From assembly GCF_900177675.1 (NCBI RefSeq), contig NZ_FXWM01000001.1, positions 5,899,001 to 5,963,000 of the forward strand: a stretch of DNA of 64,000 nt, read 5' to 3'. The translations under genes and the position numbers were made by a program. Shown here piece by piece: positions 1-9,311 of the stretch. Position 1 is the first letter of the stretch. Every line of letters begins with the position of its first letter. Origin of the DNA: Bacillus sp. OV166 (lineage in GTDB: Bacteria; Bacillota; Bacilli; Bacillales; Cytobacillaceae). The notes under the pieces were generated by a model. That model was not told the origin of the DNA, searched no databases, and saw nothing but the letters and a program-made list of their open reading frames with translations.

Positions 1-91
1 TGTTAATCGAATCGTACCCACTATTTAATCCCCTCTCATCAAAACGATATGGCTTCCCTCACCTAAGAACTTTTCCGCGCGTTTGGTTGTG

Positions 92-162
92 ATTCCCGCG
101 GACTTTCAACATAATTCCGCTGAAATCTGATTGAATTCCGCGGACTTTCACATTAATTCCGC
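92..162. repeat. two tandem copies of a 28-29 bp GC-rich intergenic repeat
   Basis: Positions 92-120 and 135-162 carry nearly the same sequence, built on ATTCCGCGGACTTTCA followed by a second ATTCCGC about 7 bases later. They differ by a few bases and are separated by 14 bp. The remainder of 1-203 shows no gene. This looks like a dispersed non-coding repeat, but no further copies were noticed in the window. Confidence 0.5.
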
Positions 163-203
163 CAAGTACACAAATCCACTAGGCTAGAACTCTTTTATTC
201 TAT

Positions 204-238
204 AAAAAAAGGGATGCAGCATGGACTGTCTCCATCCC
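204..238 (-). terminator. rho-independent terminator of the iol operon
   Basis: On the minus strand GGGATG (from 238) pairs with CATCCC (to 211) and is followed by a run of seven T (210-204). It lies about 25 bp past the iolA stop, as expected for the operon end. Confidence 0.75.
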
Positions 239-262
239 ACCACTTCCCTTTTATTTCTAGAA

Positions 263-1726
263 TTATTTTACATATCGAGCTGTAAGCATTTTCTTTCTTG
301 TGTAGAATTCAACTCCATCCGTTCCATTCGCATGCAGATCCCCGTAGAACGAATCCTTATAGCCTGAGAACGGGAAGAACGCCATTGGAGCTGGAACACC
401 CACATTAACACCAAGCATACCTGCATCGATGGTTTCACGGAATTGACGGACAGCTGATGCGCTGTCTGTATAGATGCAGGCTCCATTTGCGAATGGCGAT
501 GCATTTGCAAAATCTACTGCTTCTGTCAAATCTTGAACGCGGACAATGGATAGTACTGGTGCAAAAACTTCATCCTGCCAGATTTTCATTTCTTGGGTCA
601 CGTGATCGAAGATAGTTGGCCCAACAAAGTAGCCTTCTCCTTTTACTGCATCGTCTTCACGACCGTCACGGACAAGTGTTGCCCCTTGCTCAACTCCTGA
701 TTCAATATAACCAAGGGTACGTTCTTTGTGAGATTCACGAATAACCGGTCCAAGGAAGACTCCTTCATCAAGTCCATTTCCGATTACAATCTCATCGGCA
801 GCCATCTTTAGTTTCGCAAGCAACTCATCAGCGATAGACTCCTCGACTGTCACAACAGCAGCCGCCATACAGCGCTCACCTGCTGAACCGAAAGCAGCAC
901 TAGTAATTTCTTTTGCTGCTACATCCAGATTGGCATCTTTTAATACGATCGAGTGATTTTTTGCACCAGCAAGTGCCTGAACACGTTTTAAGTTAGCTGT
1001 ACCAGTTTTGTATACATATTCTGCAACCGGCTGTGAACCGACGAACGAAATCGCTTTAACAAGCTTATGTTCAAGAAGGCCATTTACCACATCATGTGCA
1101 CCATTTACGATATTCAATACACCTTTTGGAAGCCCTGCTTCTTCAAACAATTCTGCAAGACGGGCTGCAAGAATCGGTGTTCGCTCTGATGGCTTTAATA
1201 CGAATGTATTTCCACAAGCAATCGCTAGCGGGAACATCCAGCAAGGAACCATCATTGGAAAGTTAAACGGCGTAATACCGCCAACAACACCAATCGGATA
1301 ACGGTACATACCGGATTCGATATTGGTTGCAATATCAGGAAGCTGTTTACCCATCATTAATGTCGGTGCACCTGCAGCAAATTCCACACATTCAATACCG
1401 CGAAGGACTTCACCATAGGCTTCTGAATAGCTTTTTCCATTTTCCTTTGTAACGAGCTTTGCCAATTCATCCCAGTTGTCCACAAGAAGCTGCTGGTATT
1501 TGAAAAGAATACGTGCACGTTTTGGAACCGAAACTTGAGACCATGTTTTAAATGCTTCATTTGCTGCCTGAACAGCATGATCAACTTCTTCTTTTGTGGA
1601 AAGTGGTACGATAGAAAGCTCTTCTCCCGTTGCGGGATTATAAACTACCTCTATTTTTTCTGATGTTGACTCTACCCATTCTCCGCCAATATAGTTTTTT
1701 AAAGTTTTTACTCTAGTCACTGTCAT
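263..1726 (-). CDS. iolA: methylmalonate-semialdehyde / malonate-semialdehyde dehydrogenase (acylating)
   Basis: An NAD-dependent aldehyde dehydrogenase family enzyme that converts malonic semialdehyde (from inositol) or methylmalonate semialdehyde (from valine) plus CoA to acetyl- or propionyl-CoA and CO2 in the cytoplasm. Catalytic Cys286 sits in the motif GSAGERCMAAA, and the Rossmann region reads TPFNFPMMVP. The ATG at 1726 is chosen because AAAGGATG lies just upstream and the resulting 487 aa equals the usual IolA length; an ORF extension to 1783 would overlap iolC. It is the last gene of the iolG-iolC-iolA operon. Closely similar to B. subtilis IolA from memory. Confidence 0.95.
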   Translation of the reverse strand: MTVTRVKTLKNYIGGEWVESTSEKIEVVYNPATGEELSIVPLSTKEEVDHAVQAANEAFKTWSQVSVPKRARILFKYQQLLVDNWDELAKLVTKENGKSYSEAYGEVLRGIECVEFAAGAPTLMMGKQLPDIATNIESGMYRYPIGVVGGITPFNFPMMVPCWMFPLAIACGNTFVLKPSERTPILAARLAELFEEAGLPKGVLNIVNGAHDVVNGLLEHKLVKAISFVGSQPVAEYVYKTGTANLKRVQALAGAKNHSIVLKDANLDVAAKEITSAAFGSAGERCMAAAVVTVEESIADELLAKLKMAADEIVIGNGLDEGVFLGPVIRESHKERTLGYIESGVEQGATLVRDGREDDAVKGEGYFVGPTIFDHVTQEMKIWQDEVFAPVLSIVRVQDLTEAVDFANASPFANGACIYTDSASAVRQFRETIDAGMLGVNVGVPAPMAFFPFSGYKDSFYGDLHANGTDGVEFYTRKKMLTARYVK

Positions 1727-1769
1727 CTGAGAATCATCCTTTCTATTTAAAAATCTATTAATCTCACTT

Positions 1770-2771
1770 TTAAGCAAGTTCATAAATTGCTGTATCCATA
1801 TGATTTAGAAGTTCTTCCAGTGATGGCATCGCATCTGAGCAGCTATGACGTGAAATGACAATCGATGCTGAGGCGCTTCCCATTTTCATCGCTTCTGATA
1901 CGTCTTGCCCATTCATGAGTCCGTATATGAATGCTGATGCGTAGGAGTCCCCTGCACCGAAAGTTTTCAAAACGTTTGTCCGGAAAATACCGCTTCGGTG
2001 GGATGCGCCGTCTTTCGTATACGCAATCGACCCAGCACCACCATGTTTAATCACAACAAGTTCGGCCCGGTAAGAAAACCAACGAGAGGCTGTATTCTGG
2101 TCATCTGATTCTTCAATATGTAACAGTTTTTCCATCATGTCGAACTCTTCACGCGTCCCCATAATGACATCACATTTTTCAGCGGCCAGGTTGTAATAAA
2201 CAGCGGTTTCTGCTTCATCCGTCCATGTATACGGACGATAGTCAAGGTCAAAGAATACGGTTAATCCGTGTTTCACAGCATATTCTAATGCAACAAATAC
2301 AGCCTCACGAGAAGGACTTTTTGCAAGCGCAGTTCCAGAGATTAATAGTGCCTTTGACTGTTTAATATACTCTTCATCCACTTCAGATGGGTGCAGCTTC
2401 AAATCCGCTACATTGTCTCGGTACATCAAAATACTGCAATCTACTGGGCTTTTGATTTCTGTAAAAGCAAGGCCCGTTACGGCTCCTGTGCGGTCAATCT
2501 TCACTCCTGTTGTATCAATCGAATTCTTTTCTAAATAATTTGTAATGAAACGGCCCATTTGGTCGTCCGATACTTTTCCGATAAAACCAGTCTTCTGGCC
2601 AAGCCTAGCTGAACCAATCGCGATATTTGCAGGTGAACCGCCAACATACTTGGTAAACGTTCGCGTTTCCTCCATCGGACGGTTCGTCTCATTGGCATTC
2701 AAGTCAATGCAGAGCCGGCCCACTGCAATAAGATCGAGGGGTCGGACTTGATTAAATCTGAGCGGGTTCAT
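1770..2771 (-). CDS. iolC: 5-dehydro-2-deoxygluconokinase
   Basis: A PfkB/ribokinase-family kinase that phosphorylates 5-dehydro-2-deoxy-D-gluconate to its 6-phosphate in myo-inositol breakdown. The N-terminal substrate motif KYVGGSPANIAIG is at residues 41-53 and the catalytic GAGD at 272-275. At 333 aa it has normal length. The start at 2771 follows AAGGATGG. It sits between iolG and iolA, with short gaps to both, consistent with one transcript. The next pathway step (aldolase IolJ) and IolB/IolD/IolE are not in this window, so the kinase must rely on genes elsewhere. Confidence 0.95.
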   Translation of the reverse strand: MNPLRFNQVRPLDLIAVGRLCIDLNANETNRPMEETRTFTKYVGGSPANIAIGSARLGQKTGFIGKVSDDQMGRFITNYLEKNSIDTTGVKIDRTGAVTGLAFTEIKSPVDCSILMYRDNVADLKLHPSEVDEEYIKQSKALLISGTALAKSPSREAVFVALEYAVKHGLTVFFDLDYRPYTWTDEAETAVYYNLAAEKCDVIMGTREEFDMMEKLLHIEESDDQNTASRWFSYRAELVVIKHGGAGSIAYTKDGASHRSGIFRTNVLKTFGAGDSYASAFIYGLMNGQDVSEAMKMGSASASIVISRHSCSDAMPSLEELLNHMDTAIYELA

Positions 2772-2804
2772 ATAACTTCCATCCTTCCGTTTAGTTTCCT
2801 AATA

Positions 2805-3827
2805 CTAGACAGTTGCCGATTGACCAACCAGTTGCAACTGAACTGGCGCTCCAATTGCAAGCGACTTTTTAGCCGCATTGGCAATCCTCTCTGCCTGCAG
2901 GCCATCAAAAATGCTGCAGCTTACTGGTTTATTTTCAAGGATGGCAGTAGCAAACTCGGTTACCTCATTAGTGTAGGCTTGTGTGTAGCGTTCTAGGAAA
3001 AAGTACAGTGGTTTCTCTTTTGATACACTTTCTGCAGTGGAAAGCTCCACAGTGTTCGCACGATTGTTATCCGCTTGTGCAGCTCCCTTGTCACCTAACA
3101 CTTCTAAGCGCTGGTCATATCCATAGGCAGCACGGCGGCTGTTTTCAATAACACCAAGAGCGCCATTGGCAAACTTTAACGTAATAATAGCGGTATCAAT
3201 ATCACCAGCTTCACCAATAGCTGGATTTACAAGTACTGCCCCAGTTGCAGATACCTCCACAACCTCACTGCCCATAATATAGCGGGCCATATCAAAATCG
3301 TGTATCGTCATGTCCATGAATAATCCGCCTGACGACTTTATGTAATCAACACTTGGTGGCTCCGGATCACGGGATGTGATGCGTAAAATATGTGGCTGGC
3401 CAACTTTACCATCTTGGACAAGCTCACGAATTTTACGGAAGTTGGGATCAAATCGGCGATTAAATCCAACTTGAAGCTTTACACCAGCTTTTTCGACAGC
3501 TGCAAGTGCTTCTTCCGTTTCTTCCACAGTAAAGCTGACTGGTTTTTCACAAAAAATATGTTTTCCTGCTGCTGCAGCTTCTTTAATAATGTTTGCATGT
3601 GTATTGGTAGGTGAACAAATAAATACAGCATTAATTTCCGGATCATTTAGGATGTCAAGGTAACTTGTTGTCAAAACTTCTATTTGCCTCTCTTTTGCCC
3701 ATGATTCAAGATGTCCGATTGCAACATCTGATACACTTTTTACTCTAAGGCGTGGAATGCCTCTCAAATTATCCACATGTATTTTCCCAATACGTCCAGC
3801 TCCGATTATTCCTACAGTTAATGTCAT
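2805..3827 (-). CDS. iolG: myo-inositol 2-dehydrogenase, Gfo/Idh/MocA family
   Basis: Oxidises myo-inositol to scyllo-inosose with NAD+, the first step of inositol catabolism. The N-terminal nucleotide motif GAGRIG is at residues 9-14, the family motif EKP at 94-96 (catalytic Lys95), and the active-site segment DMTIHDFD at 172-179 supplies Asp172 and His176, as in characterised IolG. Length 340 aa is typical. The ATG at 3827 follows AAAGGGAGG. First gene of the three-gene iol operon. Of the seven Gfo/Idh/MocA proteins here it is the only one whose substrate can be named with confidence. Confidence 0.9.
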   Translation of the reverse strand: MTLTVGIIGAGRIGKIHVDNLRGIPRLRVKSVSDVAIGHLESWAKERQIEVLTTSYLDILNDPEINAVFICSPTNTHANIIKEAAAAGKHIFCEKPVSFTVEETEEALAAVEKAGVKLQVGFNRRFDPNFRKIRELVQDGKVGQPHILRITSRDPEPPSVDYIKSSGGLFMDMTIHDFDMARYIMGSEVVEVSATGAVLVNPAIGEAGDIDTAIITLKFANGALGVIENSRRAAYGYDQRLEVLGDKGAAQADNNRANTVELSTAESVSKEKPLYFFLERYTQAYTNEVTEFATAILENKPVSCSIFDGLQAERIANAAKKSLAIGAPVQLQLVGQSATV

Positions 3828-3977
3828 AGCCCGAATCCTCCCTTTTAGTAATGATGGCCTTCACCGAAAAAAACAACTTCTTCTGCTATTTTTTCTAAAA
3901 CCGCTGTTTCATTCAGAAGGAGTTAAATCTGATAGTTTAACATGATAAACAACTGAAAAAGTAAATCACCCTAAAAT

Positions 3978-4032
3978 AAAAAGGAGGGCTGCGGCTCTCA
4001 TTTCTCAATGATTATCTTTGCAGTCCTCTTTT
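3978..4032 (-). terminator. terminator of the LacI-ABC-PHP operon
   Basis: Read on the minus strand, AGGACTGC and GCAGCCCT form a stem with a long loop, followed by CCTTTTTAT. It is about 20 bp past the stop of the DUF5054 gene. The rest of 3828-3977 should contain the iolG promoter; no convincing -35/-10 pair was identified there. Confidence 0.6.
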
Positions 4033-4051
4033 AGTGAATACCATGAAAAAA

Positions 4052-6163
4052 CTACAAATTAGATTTCAATTTCAACGTAAATCTACTTTTCCCGTTTTCT
4101 TCATACCACATCGGGAAGTTTGTTCCCCAAATATTGTTGTAGAGGTTAAAGTGAAATCCACCTTCTAAAGAAGCAAAAGTATTGTCAAACTGTAGCAGTC
4201 TTTTTTCTCCTGGTGAGACTAGCGGAGAGTCTTTTGTCTCAATTACAGCTTCTCCTTCTGCCCCATAATAATATAGACCTGAATCGACAGAATGAAGGTT
4301 CCGATTGCCGTTTCTCACAACTTCTAGTGGAGATATTCGTTCACCAAGCTTATCCAGTTTCCAAATGTTTGGATTATCAACTTGCAGTGCAATCGAAAAC
4401 CACATTGCTTCTGGTAAGCGGTTTGCTTCTTTGTCAAACCAATGAAGCTCAATATCTATTTGTTCATTGTGTTTTAAAAACTTATATTCTATCGTAACCT
4501 CTTTAGGAGAACCAAATGATTCTACTGCATGTTTCGGCATGCTTAAATGGACGATTACATCATCACTTGCTTTTGTTTCGATTTTACTTAATGAAAGGAT
4601 GGAAGGTTGATAGATTTCATGTTTCGGTCTTGGAATGACGAGCTCTATCCCCGGTTTTCCTTGGTCCGCATCAGACCACCGATAGGTTTGACTAGTGTTC
4701 TCAACATATTCGTCGAACCATCGATAATAATTTTCTACTCCAAATGACTCGTAAACAAAAACACCAATCCGTTTTTGTCTATTCGTCCACTCTTTTCCGT
4801 TTCCGTCAACTAAACTAGACATGGAGCCATCCTCTGCAAATTGTACGGTAAACACTCCAAGAGAATAAGACTTGTTCGTTTCTAATGTCTCACTACCCGG
4901 TTCCCGCTTTTGTGCCTCTAATGATTCGAAGGCAGCAAAGACTTCCTCTTGCCGATCAGCAGATAAGGCAGCAACAGCTTTTTGAATATATCCACGCTGT
5001 TCCTTCCAGGAATTTTCGAATAATTGATAGCTTCCATTTTTCCGTGATTCGGTAAAAACTTGCTCTGATAAACGGTCAAACTCATCAATGGCAAATGCAC
5101 CTATATAACTATATTTATCTGGAACCGAATCTTCGACAATCTCATTTCTTTCTCTAGCATTTTGAAAATCTTGCTTTGAATAATTTTTATAATCATTGAG
5201 ATGTTTTTTCTCATCTAATCCCCATGTATGTTCTGGAATTAAAAGCAACCAATCAGAAAACTGAGTATACTCTTCACTATTTACTTCTAATTTACCTTGA
5301 GACACCCACCCATTTCGGAGTCTAAGCAATTCGCGGTATTGAGCTACTTTTTTAGGATCTGTTGCCACACCATGGATCCAGGAATCGCCAATTTCTTCAT
5401 AGACAACAGGCAGGGTGTGCTTAATGTCCTGAATCTTTAACGCAAATGCATCCATAGTCGATGCTTTGATAATTGCGTTTGGAAACCTTTCCTGTAAACT
5501 AGCAAACTCTGCTTTTATATCATCAATTGACGGTGGTCCGCAATTATCACCGGTATGCGCAAACACCATTACCTCATTTAGACCATCCAGTTTAAGAACA
5601 TCCCCATAATTATCTGCATAGTTTACGATAATTTCAGAGCAATCTTGCCCCTTCCATACAAATATCGATGGAACGGAAGGAACTTTTGAGGCTGGGTTCA
5701 CTCCTATATGCAAATATTTAATTCCATTACTTGCTAAATAAGGAATCACGGCTTTTGTATGACCAGGTACGTCCGTCATTTTTGCAGTGGAAGTCTCTTT
5801 TCCATATTGAGAATCTAATCGTTTCGCAATCGATAGGCCATATTGAAATAGTTCAGCATCTATTAATTCCGTATGTGTTGTAAATGGAAGTCCATGCCAT
5901 GTGATAGATCCTTTTTGAATCGCAGCTTCCATTTTTCGTTTCTCTTCATTATTTGCTTGTTTCAAATACTCCTGAATAAGCCATGAGCCTGTCGTCCATA
6001 CAAAACCTACTGAAGAATCTTCTTTCTCAAGGCTGTCTGCTAGTTCAATGGCCTTGGGTATGTATGACTTAATATATTGTTCAGTCACATTTTCTGCTAA
6101 ATCGGTAAAGCCGATATCCAGATGTGTTTTAAAGATGACATGAACCACTTCAATCTCTTTCAT
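4052..6163 (-). CDS. DUF5054-family protein, GH38 alpha-mannosidase-like
   Basis: Resembles the DUF5054 family, whose N-terminal half is related to the GH38 alpha-mannosidase (beta/alpha)7 barrel. Counting from the codon for MANSN at 6178, the metal-binding HxD lies in THLDIGFTD (His19, Asp21), and TDVPGHT (Asp136) occupies the place of the GH38 nucleophile. The C-terminal half is beta-rich, as in GH38 relatives. The start is set at ATG 6163 because AAGGTGG precedes it; the GTG at 6178 lies inside that Shine-Dalgarno. Last gene of the LacI/ABC/PHP operon. A glycosidase acting on the imported substrate or its product is likely; the sugar is unknown. No signal peptide, so cytoplasmic. Confidence 0.75.
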   Translation of the reverse strand: MKEIEVVHVIFKTHLDIGFTDLAENVTEQYIKSYIPKAIELADSLEKEDSSVGFVWTTGSWLIQEYLKQANNEEKRKMEAAIQKGSITWHGLPFTTHTELIDAELFQYGLSIAKRLDSQYGKETSTAKMTDVPGHTKAVIPYLASNGIKYLHIGVNPASKVPSVPSIFVWKGQDCSEIIVNYADNYGDVLKLDGLNEVMVFAHTGDNCGPPSIDDIKAEFASLQERFPNAIIKASTMDAFALKIQDIKHTLPVVYEEIGDSWIHGVATDPKKVAQYRELLRLRNGWVSQGKLEVNSEEYTQFSDWLLLIPEHTWGLDEKKHLNDYKNYSKQDFQNARERNEIVEDSVPDKYSYIGAFAIDEFDRLSEQVFTESRKNGSYQLFENSWKEQRGYIQKAVAALSADRQEEVFAAFESLEAQKREPGSETLETNKSYSLGVFTVQFAEDGSMSSLVDGNGKEWTNRQKRIGVFVYESFGVENYYRWFDEYVENTSQTYRWSDADQGKPGIELVIPRPKHEIYQPSILSLSKIETKASDDVIVHLSMPKHAVESFGSPKEVTIEYKFLKHNEQIDIELHWFDKEANRLPEAMWFSIALQVDNPNIWKLDKLGERISPLEVVRNGNRNLHSVDSGLYYYGAEGEAVIETKDSPLVSPGEKRLLQFDNTFASLEGGFHFNLYNNIWGTNFPMWYEENGKSRFTLKLKSNL

Positions 6164-6191
6164 GTTACTATTCGCCACCTTATGTAAGACT

Positions 6192-6956
6192 CTATGCGTT
6201 TACTTTTTCCGACATTTTTATGAGATTCGTTAGGCTAAGTTCTAAGCTATCCAATGGATTACCAGGACAGAAGTCTTGTTCTACCGCATAGAATTCAACC
6301 CCATTTTGTTCACCCCATGATAAAATAGGTTCAAAATCAATCGATCCAGTTCCAACTTCTGCAAAATACTTTCTTTCATCATTAGTCATATCCTTAAGAT
6401 GCAGGATCGGGATCCGATTAGGAAATTTTTTAATATAAGAAAGCGGATCGATTCCAGCCATTTTCACCCAGTAGGTATCTACTTCTGGATAGAGTGATAA
6501 CCCTTCCTGTTCTTCTAAAATGTAATCAAGAGCAAATTGCCCATCGATCTTTGTTTTAAATTCAAAATCATGGTTGTGGTAACCAACCCGAAAACCTCTA
6601 GGTGCTACCTTTTTAGCAACTTCAAGCAGATCTTGCTTTGCTTTCAGATAACCATCGACATTTTGCCTATTTTCTTCAAGGTAATGGCAAAAAAAGTCGG
6701 TAGTCCCAAACAAGTCAGCTTCTTTTAATACACTTTCTAACTCATCATTCATTCGATCAAGGCTAATATGCATTCCAGCTGTTTTTAAGCCAGTCTCTTT
6801 TAAAACCTCTGCAATTTCTTCCGCAGAATAATCATGCAGTCCATCGATTTGAACAGCTTTCCAGCCCATTTTCTTTAACTCACGTAACACGCCAGGAAAA
6901 TCCTTGCTTATTTCATTCCGTAATGTATATAATTGGGCAGCAAATTTATGTTTCAC
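6192..6956 (-). CDS. sugar phosphate isomerase/epimerase-like TIM barrel protein
   Basis: Xylose-isomerase-like (AP endonuclease 2 superfamily) TIM barrel, 254 aa. Metal-binding motifs appear in order: GYHNHDFEF (near 155), EVDTYW (near 178), LHLKDM (near 205) and a C-terminal AVEQD. Members include isomerases, epimerases, inosose dehydratases and 3-keto-glycoside lyases, so the reaction cannot be named. It lies 14 bp from the DUF5054 gene and 1 bp after the aldo/keto reductase. The pseudogene at 23873-24624 belongs to the same subgroup (shared GYHNHDFEF). An aldo/keto reductase next to it fits an oxidation-then-cleavage or oxidation-isomerisation scheme (inference). Confidence 0.85.
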   Translation of the reverse strand: MKHKFAAQLYTLRNEISKDFPGVLRELKKMGWKAVQIDGLHDYSAEEIAEVLKETGLKTAGMHISLDRMNDELESVLKEADLFGTTDFFCHYLEENRQNVDGYLKAKQDLLEVAKKVAPRGFRVGYHNHDFEFKTKIDGQFALDYILEEQEGLSLYPEVDTYWVKMAGIDPLSYIKKFPNRIPILHLKDMTNDERKYFAEVGTGSIDFEPILSWGEQNGVEFYAVEQDFCPGNPLDSLELSLTNLIKMSEKVNA

Positions 6957-6957
6957 T

Positions 6958-7929
6958 CTATTTCGCTCCTCCTATTTTGGTTTCAATCAAATTGAGATAG
7001 TCCATTTCCTTAGCGGTTAAGTGAATTTCTGACCCCTTGATGGAGGACAGTAATTCTTCTACTTTCTCCGGACCAATAATTGCCGCTGTTGGATAGGGTT
7101 GGTTCAGCACAAAGGCGAGTGCGATCTCAATGGCACTTGCTCCCTTTTCTTCTGCAAGCTTTTCGGCACGGATGAAACGCTCCCAGTTTTCCTCACTATA
7201 ATAGACTTGAACCATTTCCTCATTTTCTCTATTTTCAGGTGTGAATCGACCACTAAAGAAACCACCTGCTTGTGACGACCATGATAGTAATGGCAATTGC
7301 GTTCCCTTATGCCAGTTTGAAATCTCTTCATTTACAGAGACACATCCAGGCCATCGCGGTCTATTGCATTGAGCTAAACTAAGATTTGGGCTATTAAAAG
7401 TAAAACCAATTAAACCGTGTTTAGCTGCATAATCGTTCGCTTTTTGGATTCGTGTATGAGACCAATTCGAGGCTCCTATCGCATGGATTCTGCCTGCTGC
7501 AATTTGCTCATTTAATACTTCGATGATAGGACCCACTTCTACACTTGGATCATCTCGATGGAGCGCATAAAAATCAATATAGTTTGTACGTAACCTTTCT
7601 AGGCTCTCCATAATATCTTTGGTAATAGCAGCTTGATTCACACGCGTTCCAGGTTCTCCATCATCAGGATGTGCTCCTTTCGTAAGGATGTAAATATCTT
7701 TACGAATTCCTCTTGATTCAGCCCATTCACCTAAAACAACTTCACTATTAATATATTGATGTGCGGAGTCAAACATATTCCCCCCCGCTCTGACATACTC
7801 ATCCATAATAGTAAAAGCACGCTCTTCATCATTAAATTGATAGAAGTGAGCCGTTCCCATGATTAAGCGGGAGCACTTTTTTTCAATTGATTTATTTTCA
7901 ACTATGCCTTTAAGTGTTATGTAGTTCAT
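6958..7929 (-). CDS. aldo/keto reductase
   Basis: A 323 aa NADP(H)-type aldo/keto reductase of the (beta/alpha)8 fold. The tetrad is visible as Asp54 and Tyr59 (NMFDSAHQY), Lys84 (LTKGAH) and His124 (YALHRDD). It probably interconverts a carbonyl and alcohol of a sugar inside the cell. The stop is 1 bp from the start of the sugar isomerase gene, so the two are probably translationally coupled. No substrate can be inferred from sequence alone. The presence within an ABC importer operon implies action on the imported compound or its breakdown product. Confidence 0.88.
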   Translation of the reverse strand: MNYITLKGIVENKSIEKKCSRLIMGTAHFYQFNDEERAFTIMDEYVRAGGNMFDSAHQYINSEVVLGEWAESRGIRKDIYILTKGAHPDDGEPGTRVNQAAITKDIMESLERLRTNYIDFYALHRDDPSVEVGPIIEVLNEQIAAGRIHAIGASNWSHTRIQKANDYAAKHGLIGFTFNSPNLSLAQCNRPRWPGCVSVNEEISNWHKGTQLPLLSWSSQAGGFFSGRFTPENRENEEMVQVYYSEENWERFIRAEKLAEEKGASAIEIALAFVLNQPYPTAAIIGPEKVEELLSSIKGSEIHLTAKEMDYLNLIETKIGGAK

Positions 7930-7977
7930 AATGAATCCCTCATTTCCATGCTATTAATCTATTGGGTTATAAAGATA

Positions 7978-9261
7978 CTACTCATTCAAAAAATAAATGG
8001 GATTACTTAATGCTGCCATTTGTCTCATTTTGACTTCAGGTGAATAACGCCATACTTCGACTCTGTAAAATAAGCGGTTACCTACAGACCATGATAATTC
8101 CACTTGGTCCTGACCTTCCTCCACCATCACTTCTTGTTCAATTCCATGATTCGAAATAACTTTTACAACATCACTAAATTGAACATCCTCTACTTTTATC
8201 TCTACATTTTGATTCTTTTCTTCACACACATCACCCACCATGCTATTTCCGCATGTTAAGTTAATAAATGGCCCTTGCGGTAAATAGCTAAGGACAACAT
8301 GCCCTTTTTCAATGGATTTTAATATATCGGAACTCTTTAGCGACTTGCTATACACCCAGGTTGTCGGCATTCCGTGCACGACATGCGGATGAGGGCGGTG
8401 AGCGTCACTGCCTCCAACGGCAACGAGTCTTTTCCCTAAAACCAACTGCTCTTGCCACCAATCGACGGCATCTTGGTTTTCCTCACGCCATGGTCCGTTC
8501 CAAACTTCAACCCAATCATAGTCAAAATCCCAGTCCCATCTCCAGCCAGTATTTCGGCAATACGGATGGTTTAAGGATATATAGGCACCATTTTCACGAG
8601 CCTCTTTTAGCCGGCTATGTAATTCTTCCATGTTATTTACTCTAAAATCACGAATCGGATCGTGTACACCAAAAAGGTTGAGATGGCCTTTGTTTGTTGT
8701 AAGCTCCATCCCAGGGATAAACAGCGTGTTGACATCACGAGGATAAGCTTCATTTTGACTAGAAGCGTTATGGTCGGTCAACCCTAAAAAATCAAGACCC
8801 TCGCTTTCGGCAATGTTTGCTTTTTCTCTTAGCGTGAAGGTTCCATCACTATGGACACTATGAGTGTGAAGGTCACCCTTTAACCAGCGGAGTTCTTCCG
8901 GCGAGTACTCAATCGTCAAAATCACTGTACAACCCTTCGTTGCAACTTTGTATGCTCCTAGGATGACAGCCCATTCCCCCGCTTCCAATTCACCGTGTAA
9001 ATATCCAGGAGTCGCTTTTGCTTGATGAATAAAAAATTCCGTCCGCGCACCACCGCTCCAGCCGCGAATCCTTTTTGTATCCTTCACCCCTAAATCAATA
9101 ATGCTAGAAGCTGCTCCTTCTTGAATGACTTCCATTTTCACCTTGATTTGTTCCGTACCAGCAGGAACCGTGACTGGAACCTCGATATATAAACTTTCTT
9201 CATCATGTGAGATAAATCTTGATACGGTTTCTGATTTTGAACACTCTTGGGCAATCCCCAT
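7978..9261 (-). CDS. CehA/McbA-type PHP-domain metallohydrolase
   Basis: A 427 aa protein with an N-terminal beta domain (1-125) and a PHP domain. The metal site is complete: DLHTHSVHSDG (His132, His134, His137), TDHN (Asp163, His164), GMELTT (Glu186), NHPY (His232) and GGSDAHR (Asp286, His288). PHP domains hydrolyse phosphate esters or, in CehA/McbA, carbamate esters. No signal peptide, so it acts in the cytoplasm on what the adjacent ABC system imports. Its presence suggests that the substrate carries a phosphodiester, phosphomonoester or other ester group. It follows the MalG-type permease gene by 50 bp in the same operon. Confidence 0.82.
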   Translation of the reverse strand: MGIAQECSKSETVSRFISHDEESLYIEVPVTVPAGTEQIKVKMEVIQEGAASSIIDLGVKDTKRIRGWSGGARTEFFIHQAKATPGYLHGELEAGEWAVILGAYKVATKGCTVILTIEYSPEELRWLKGDLHTHSVHSDGTFTLREKANIAESEGLDFLGLTDHNASSQNEAYPRDVNTLFIPGMELTTNKGHLNLFGVHDPIRDFRVNNMEELHSRLKEARENGAYISLNHPYCRNTGWRWDWDFDYDWVEVWNGPWREENQDAVDWWQEQLVLGKRLVAVGGSDAHRPHPHVVHGMPTTWVYSKSLKSSDILKSIEKGHVVLSYLPQGPFINLTCGNSMVGDVCEEKNQNVEIKVEDVQFSDVVKVISNHGIEQEVMVEEGQDQVELSWSVGNRLFYRVEVWRYSPEVKMRQMAALSNPIYFLNE

Positions 9262-9311
9262 GTTTAACCTCCTCCATGGATATTATTCCTTTGTAAAATA
9301 GAACCTTTTTT

